Shown here piece after piece: positions 58,688 through 64,000 of a stretch of DNA of 64,000 nucleotides. Made by a program: the position numbers and the translations under genes. The notes beneath the pieces were generated by a model. The model searched no databases, was not told the DNA's origin, and saw only the letters and a program-made list of their open reading frames with translations. The stretch spans positions 1 through 64,000 of the forward strand of contig JADLZK010002648.1 in the NCBI GenBank assembly GCA_015847255.1. The letters are read 5' to 3'. Origin of the DNA: Hyparrhenia diplandra (taxonomy: Eukaryota; Streptophyta; Magnoliopsida; Poales; Poaceae). Position 1 is the stretch's first letter. Every line of letters starts with the position of its first letter.

Positions 58688-60592
58688 TCATCCACTTTTT
58701 GATGGTACCCAAACTTGTTTGGGTCCTCTCAAGTTAGGTGCAACATACTTAGGCAAAGCCTTAGTATGAGTAGCGGGATGTTTTGCAATAGCAACCGAGG
58801 AGGTACCATTGTCATCCTTTCTAAGCACAATATCATCATCAATTGAAATCGGCTTAGAATTGTTACCTAGAGGACATGAATGAGCCATGTGTCCCCTTTC
58901 CCGGCATAAGTAGCATCTTCTCTTTTGTTGAGCCTTTTCTTTCTTGCTCATTTGATGCTTCTCATTGCCTTGCTTCACTTTGTTTGCTTGAGCCTTCTTC
59001 TCAAGCTTGTTTGGACAACCCGAAGCTAGGTGGCCCAATATATCACAACTATGGCACTTGATGTGAGCCAAATCTTTCTTCCAAACTTGATTCTTGCTCA
59101 TCATCTTGGCATCTTGGATATGAGTTGGATGCCTTGCATAAGCTCTTCCACCCCTTCTTGTTTTCTTCTTCATCTTCAAGTCATCAACTTTAGGTTCATG
59201 GTTGATCTTGACTTGATCTTGGGGCTTCGGTTGAGGCTCATCTTGTTGCTTCAACTTGAGCTTTTCTTTATTTGGACGAGCCTTTGCAAAGTGTCCCATT
59301 TCATGGCATTGATAGCACATGACATGAGATAGCTTTTCTATCTTCTTGGCTTCTTTACTTTTCTTCTTTCTTTCATCCTTGGTCAATCCACCCTTGAATC
59401 CAAGCCCATGCCTCTTGCCATAGCTTCTTTGAGTCTTCAATATGTGCTCAAAGGTGACTTGTGAGTTGTAGCACCTTTGTAGCTTGGCAAGCAAATTCTT
59501 CAATTCTCTTTTGAGCTTATTGTTCTCCTTCAAAAGGTTAGTCTCACACGACATAGAAGTAGAACAATCATCTAAAGTAGAAGAACATGGCATGGCAAGT
59601 AAATCATCACAAGAGGTGGATACATGCTTCTTGCCTACATCACAAGGGTTAGCACTAATAAGTGATTGATCAAGTGACCCAAGTGATGAGCTCTCACTAG
59701 TTTTAGATTTCTCATTTGAAAACTTCTTAGTGAGAAAAGCATGGTCTTGTACCAAGTTATCATGAGTAACACTAAGTTCCTCATAAGCCAATTTTAGCAC
59801 TTCATGTGAACAAGTAGTGACATAAAGTAGATGCTCTTGTTGTTCACATGTGTTCTTTAGAAAAGAGTTTTCTTTCTCCAAATTCAATGATTTAGCTTTC
59901 TCATTTTCTAAAGACATGGTCATGCTAGCAAGTCTACTAACAAGCTCATCATAAGAATCAACATGATCAATCACATTGCCATTTGATACCTTTGTGTCAC
60001 CTAGTGACATAAGACAATATGTTGATGTAGTGGATGGACTTGTAGTAGCATCATCAACCAAGCATGAACCATCAACATTGTCTTCAAGTGTACTTGAGGT
60101 AGAATCATCACTTGTATCACTTGAGGCATCATCATCAACCATGTCAAGTGAACTTGTGGTAGTTCGATCATCATCTTCACTTGACCATGAGGTGGAGCAA
60201 TCTTGCTCAACACCCTCATGTACCATCACCTTTGGCGCCACATCCTCAAACTTGCCATCATCCCAAGTGGAGGCATCGCCGAAGGTGTGCTTGATGGATT
60301 CCCACACCTCATGTGCGGATCCCTCTTGGTTCACCTTGTCAAAATCTTCAAGTCTCAAAGAATTCATTAGAAATAGATATGCATGTGCATCAAGTTCATA
60401 CAATGACCTTTGAGCTTTGGTTAGATTTCTATGGTCCAAGACACCGGTGAGACCACTAGTGACAACCCACCAAACCTTAGGTCCCATGGCACGAAAATGA
60501 TCAAGCATATGGTGTTTCCACCGTGCAAAGTGTGTGCCATCAAAAATATGTGTGTCACTCAAACAAGCATTACTAAACCCTCTAGTTTCCAT
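58688..60592 (-). CDS. Retrotransposon gag protein, UBN2-type with three zinc knuckles, 634 aa
   Basis: The open frame runs upstream into the LTR, but the first ATG downstream of the primer site is at 60592 (METRGFSNACLSDTHIFDGT), so I use it. Residues about 15-35 (FDGTHFARWKHHMLDHF) and 62-100 (ELDAHAYLFLMNSL, then EVWESIKHTFGD) match the UBN2/copia gag fold. An acidic Ser/Thr/Asp-rich stretch lies at about 120-200, and likely coiled coils at about 220-265 and 350-372. Three CCHC-type knuckles are at about 425 (CYQCHEMGHFAKAR), 511 (CHSCDILGHLASGC) and 560 (CYLCRERGHMAHSC). In the first, the last Cys is Arg. The C-terminus is basic. The protein would form the virus-like particle and bind element RNA. 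The frame is fully open, so the protein may still be made. Apart from the substituted Cys it shows no damage. Confidence 0.88.
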   Translation of the reverse strand: METRGFSNACLSDTHIFDGTHFARWKHHMLDHFRAMGPKVWWVVTSGLTGVLDHRNLTKAQRSLYELDAHAYLFLMNSLRLEDFDKVNQEGSAHEVWESIKHTFGDASTWDDGKFEDVAPKVMVHEGVEQDCSTSWSSEDDDRTTTSSLDMVDDDASSDTSDDSTSSTLEDNVDGSCLVDDATTSPSTTSTYCLMSLGDTKVSNGNVIDHVDSYDELVSRLASMTMSLENEKAKSLNLEKENSFLKNTCEQQEHLLYVTTCSHEVLKLAYEELSVTHDNLVQDHAFLTKKFSNEKSKTSESSSLGSLDQSLISANPCDVGKKHVSTSCDDLLAMPCSSTLDDCSTSMSCETNLLKENNKLKRELKNLLAKLQRCYNSQVTFEHILKTQRSYGKRHGLGFKGGLTKDERKKKSKEAKKIEKLSHVMCYQCHEMGHFAKARPNKEKLKLKQQDEPQPKPQDQVKINHEPKVDDLKMKKKTRRGGRAYARHPTHIQDAKMMSKNQVWKKDLAHIKCHSCDILGHLASGCPNKLEKKAQANKVKQGNEKHQMSKKEKAQQKRRCYLCRERGHMAHSCPLGNNSKPISIDDDIVLRKDDNGTSSVAIAKHPATHTKALPKYVAPNLRGPKQVWVPSKSG

Positions 60593-60630
60593 CCTCTCGG
60601 GCCGGTTAAGACCACTAAAAGAGAGACCTT

Positions 60631-60642
60631 GCTCTGATACCA
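60631..60642 (-). other. Primer-binding site, initiator-Met type
   Basis: On the minus strand TGGTATCAGAGC lies two bases inside the right LTR border (60645). It is the standard plant initiator tRNA-Met primer site and fixes the orientation of the element. Confidence 0.93.
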
Positions 60643-60644
60643 CG

Positions 60645-62964
60645 TGAAGGGTGGAGATGGGGACTAGAGGGGGGGGTGAATAGTCCCTATTAAAAACTAA
60701 TCGCACCGGCTAACCGAAACAAATGCGGAATTAAACTTATCAGTCTAGCCAAGACTTCACCCCTCTAACTAAGACTCTAAATCACCTCACAAGAGATCCT
60801 ACACAAGAAGAGTGAGGTGACAAGCTTAGATTGAGCTCCTAGTCAATTCTAATGCAAGGTCACACAAACCTAAGCACTAGTACTTTAAGCACAAGAGAGC
60901 TCCTACACAATTCTAGTAAACGCAAGCACAAAGCCCCTAAGCTCACTAGATGCACAATGGACAAGGCAACACACGCCTAACCCAAAGGCTCAAATTACCT
61001 AGCTACACAAGCTAAGCAAAGTAACTAATCAAGCTACACAAGCTAGATAGTTACAACTACTCTACTCAAGCACAAGCACAATATATATATAAATGTAATG
61101 ACAAAGCTTGTGATCAAGAGAATGCAAACCACCGCGAAGTGTGGACACAAGATGACACCGGTGATTTTTACCGAGGTCTCGGGGAAGCTTGCCAACTTCC
61201 CCTACTCCTCGTTGTGTCGAGCCAACACTTTAGTGGTTCCACGGTTTTGGCGAATCACCCGGTGATGATTCTCAAGCTTAATGGCGGGTGCCAAATCCCA
61301 CATTGGGAGCTCGATCGAGACACTCACACGGTGTGAGTTCTCTAGCCAATCCCTCGAGGGAGGGTACCGTGTGAACCCACACACAAGTGTGGTAGCTCAA
61401 TGACACGCTCCACTAGAGTTGCTCTTCACGATCCCCGCGAGGTGAGCACCAACCTCTCACAATCTCTTCTTCGGAGCACCGCACAAGCTTCCTTGCGTGC
61501 TTCACGAAGCCTCTTGCCACCAAGCCGTCTAGGAGGTGGCAACCTCCAAGAGAAACAAGCACACCGGCTTGCAACACGAACACCTAGTGCCACACGATGC
61601 AATCTCTCAAAAGCAACGCACTAGAACTCGATCTCTCACTCAATCGGATGAACGATATCAAGCATATATGAGTGGGAGGGCTCTCAAGCACTCACAAGCA
61701 TGGACACAAAGTCCCCAAGGTGCTAAGCACCAGCCAAGGCCGGCCACACCCTCTATTTATAGCCCCCAAGCCAAAACTAGCCGTTGGTGCTTGAAAGCTG
61801 CGCAGTTTTGCGGCAAGACCGACGACGCCGACCGACTCGGACCACCGGAGTCGGTCGCTGGTCCGGTCGCCGCCCGGTCACTACAGACAAGCCTCGGGCC
61901 CTGGTGGCACCCTTCCTCCACGCGTCCGGCCGACGCTTCCGGTCAAGACCGAAGCTTCCGGTCCAGCTTCCGGCCGACGCGTCCGGTGGAAAACGGCTCT
62001 GCAGAGCTCTCGCGGACGCACTCCACCGGAAGGCCCGGCCGGCAACGCGTGCTTCCGGTCGGTCGTCCGGCCACCGTTTTCCAAATAAAACTCCACCGAA
62101 ACACCGACGCCTTCTCTTCGACATACTACCCATCAAGTATACCAAACTTGAGCACGAGGAATAGCATGTTTTCATCTCCAACTTGCATCCCGCGCAATAG
62201 AAAATATGCATCTCATTTTCTCGAATATGCTGAATCCCGCCTCGCAAGCTCGGGCGGGAGGATGAGCGGTTCACAAACCCAACTCAACCTCGCAATCACC
62301 GCCGCCTTTGTAAATGTGCCAACACCACAAAGTGTACATCACCATGTGCAAGTGTGTTAGCATTTTCACAATCATTTCAAAGGTCGGGTTAGCTCTTATC
62401 ACGCCACTCGATCCTAACACGTCGCAAAGTTAGATCGCACAAGTGGCACTAGATGGTCGATATGCAAACAAGTTTGCCCCTCTTGATAGTACGGCCATCT
62501 ATCCTAAATCCGGTCATAAACTTCTCTAAGCTCCAATGACCGCGAAATGAAATGCCCTATAGGTTATACCTTTGCCTTGCGCATTTCCATTCCGCTCCAT
62601 CTTCAAGTGTCGATGCAACACATGCACCAACACGATCAAGAATGATATGATCCATTTCATATCATCACATGACCTTCTTGGTCCATCGATCTTGACCTCA
62701 CTTGCTCTTCGCCCGTTGCGTCGGTCCATCGGCGCCAAGTCCGATGACTTGCCCTTCACACTTGCAACCGGGTCCATCAAGCCAAGCCTTTGTCTTGATC
62801 TTCACCACCTCGGTCACATGACTCCATGTCATGTTTCATATGCAATAAGCTCCTTCATTGCATCATCACATGTGTGAACTAATTTCATGTGTATTATCTC
62901 AATCACACATATTAGTTCACCTAATGTTGACACTCAATTACCAAAAACCACAAGGGACCTTTCA
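60645..62964 (-). repeat. LTR (5' LTR in the element's orientation)
   Basis: 2,320 bp, TGAAGGGTGG to GGGACCTTTCA on the plus strand, pairing with 53221-55538. Differences outside the CCGGTC-rich block are few (for example caagcttag versus caagcctag near 60822). Confidence 0.95.
61753..61762 (-). promoter_or_regulatory. TATA box in the LTR that drives gag
   Basis: Minus strand CTATAAATAG, about 1.2 kb into the LTR in the direction of transcription and about 1.2 kb upstream of the gag ATG. The likely U3/R border would be some 30 bp further along the minus strand. Confidence 0.65.
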
Positions 62965-62969
62965 AAGAG
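62965..62969. repeat. 5-bp target-site duplication, right
   Basis: AAGAG, identical to 53216-53220. Confidence 0.9.
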
Positions 62970-64000
62970 GAGCATGAGGCTCTTCTTGCAAACCCGGACG
63001 ATGGGACCTCGTGCGCGCGTCCGTCGGGTGGCAATGTGGTCACGGGGAAAGTGGATCCGGATGCATAAGCGTCGGGCCGATGGCGTGCAGAACGCTACAA
63101 GGCTCATTTGGGTCCTCGAGGCTTCATCCGGCGCCCGGGGTTGATTATGATGAGACTTTCGGTCCGGTGGTCAAGCTCGCTACGGTCGCGCCTGATCCTC
63201 TCACTTGCTCTCTCGCTCTTGGCGGTGCATCGGCTAGATGTCAAGAATGCATTCCTCCATGGCACCTTTGAGGGCGGAGTTTTCTGCCATCGGCCACCGG
63301 GGTTTTGTCGACTCAAATCGGCCTAATCGGTTTTTGCGGCTCAACAAGTCACTATATGGTGCGGCAGGCTCCTCGTGCATGGTACTCCCGGTTTGCCACC
63401 TTCCTTCTCACTTTGGGGTTCCGCGAGGCCAAGTCCGACACTTCTCCTCTATCGCCATGGAGCCGAGGCGCTTACCGCTACTATATGTTGATGACATTGT
63501 CCTCCATGACCTCCAGCCCGCAGCCTTCGTGTGTCATATCGGCATATTGCAGGAGTTTGCCATGAAGGATCTTGGTCCCCTTCACCACTTCCCACGGGGG
63601 TCACTTTGTGGAGCCTCGCCCTTCGGGGTTGTTCCTGCACCAGCGACAGTATGCTCTGGATATCCTCGAGCGGGCTGGAATGACAGCTTGTCAGCCATGT
63701 GCTACCCCAGTCGATACTCAGGCAAAGCTCTCTGCTGATGAAGGCGACCCTGTGGCAGATCCTACTGCCTTCCGGAGTTTGGCTGGTGCATTGCAATACC
63801 TCACCTTCACCGGGCGACATTGCGTGACGCCGCTCAAAGCAGTCCGTCTTCACATGCATGATCCCGGGAACCACATCTTGTCGCGATGAAGCCGTCTTCT
63901 CCGCTATGTCCGTGGCACTATGACTTTGGCCCGATGATCCACCGGTCTCCCACCACCGAGCTTGTCATCTACACCGACGCCGACATTTGGGCGGGGTGCC
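62970..64000 (+). pseudogene. Ty1/copia reverse transcriptase and start of RNase H (broken), continuing past the window
   Basis: Continues the copia element cut at 53220. Visible in alternating frames: EHEALLANP, then GGNVVTGK, then GVDYDETFGPVVKLATV (63139 onward), LDVKNAFLHGTFEG (63230 onward; LDVKNAF holds the first catalytic Asp), ensuing RPNRFLRLNKSLYG, then YVDD at 63484-63495 (catalytic Asp pair), FAMKDLGPLHHF, LFLHQRQYALDILERAGM, CATPVDTQAKLSADEGDPV and FRSLAGALQYLTFTG. IYTDADIWAGC at the window end is the RNase H start, with an extra residue before W. Several shifts (at about 63200, 63330, 63600 and 63850) disable it. The 3' LTR is outside the window. Confidence 0.85.

Larger units (their letters stand above)
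53221..62964 (-). mobile_element. Non-autonomous gag-only LTR retrotransposon, nested in copia
   Basis: 9,744 bp bounded by TG...CA and AAGAG target duplications. Two direct ~2.3-kb LTRs (53221-55538 and 60645-62964) enclose a 5.1-kb interior. Orientation is minus: a primer site lies just inside the right LTR, a polypurine tract just inside the left LTR, and the gag ORF reads minus. No protease, integrase, reverse transcriptase or RNase H sequence is visible inside, so movement would need enzymes from a relative. It resembles the class described as terminal-repeat retrotransposons with a GAG domain (TR-GAG). Confidence 0.93.

Noticed and set aside
60001..60413. Plus-strand 145-aa and minus-strand 72-aa ORFs inside gag
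   Set aside because: Shadows of the Ser/Asp-rich part of the gag ORF.
58688..60706. Gag start upstream of the primer site, at 60706
   Set aside because: That upstream part lies in the LTR and primer site; the first ATG downstream of the primer site is at 60592.
61536..62360. 274-aa plus-strand ORF in the right LTR
   Set aside because: It lies in the LTR antisense to element transcription, the equivalent region of the left LTR is broken, and it has no protein family features.

Overview
The window is eukaryotic nuclear DNA, almost certainly from a grass (Poaceae). It combines a long satellite array, Stowaway- and Mutator-type MITEs, a plant-type LINE carrying an RNase H domain, a GC-rich grass Ty1/copia polyprotein, an LTR element with an initiator-Met primer site, and remnants of plant genes with splice-like junctions. 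I see no bacterial operons, rRNA, tRNA or CRISPR array, and no gene I would call an intact host gene. I cannot name the species from sequence alone.

Layout. (1) 1-27226: a head-to-tail satellite array with a period of about 370 bp and roughly 73 monomers; its many short ORFs are read-through of the repeat. (2) 27227-39100: a mosaic of short gene fragments in both orientations (an uncharacterised 339-aa ORF, a short-chain dehydrogenase exon, an AP2/ERF domain remnant, several exon-like unrecognised pieces) mixed with small tandem repeats, a complete Stowaway MITE, a dispersed repeat family and a Helitron-like 3' terminus. (3) 39100-40221: an LTR-retrotransposon scrap and a minus-strand LINE fragment. 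(4) 41416-48176: a minus-strand pseudogene of a CDC48/CIP111-like AAA ATPase. Beside its middle exon sits a complete 6.1-kb LINE (41851-47968) flanked by an 11-bp target duplication and carrying decayed ORFs. (5) 48265-49191: a duplicated non-coding segment and a Mutator-like MITE with a perfect 9-bp target duplication. (6) 49192-64000: a GC-rich, frameshifted Ty1/copia element on the plus strand. It is split between integrase and reverse transcriptase by a 9.7-kb minus-strand LTR retrotransposon (53221-62964) with 2.3-kb LTRs. That inner element has a primer-binding site, a polypurine tract and a large gag ORF but no visible pol.

The window reads as heterochromatin built by satellite amplification, gene-fragment capture and nested transposition. 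The best-supported structural results are the four target-site duplications or TA sites (Stowaway, LINE, Mutator-like MITE, gag-only LTR element), which fix the element borders to the base. The most unusual items are the satellite family with its centre-versus-edge variant pattern, and the gag-only LTR element.
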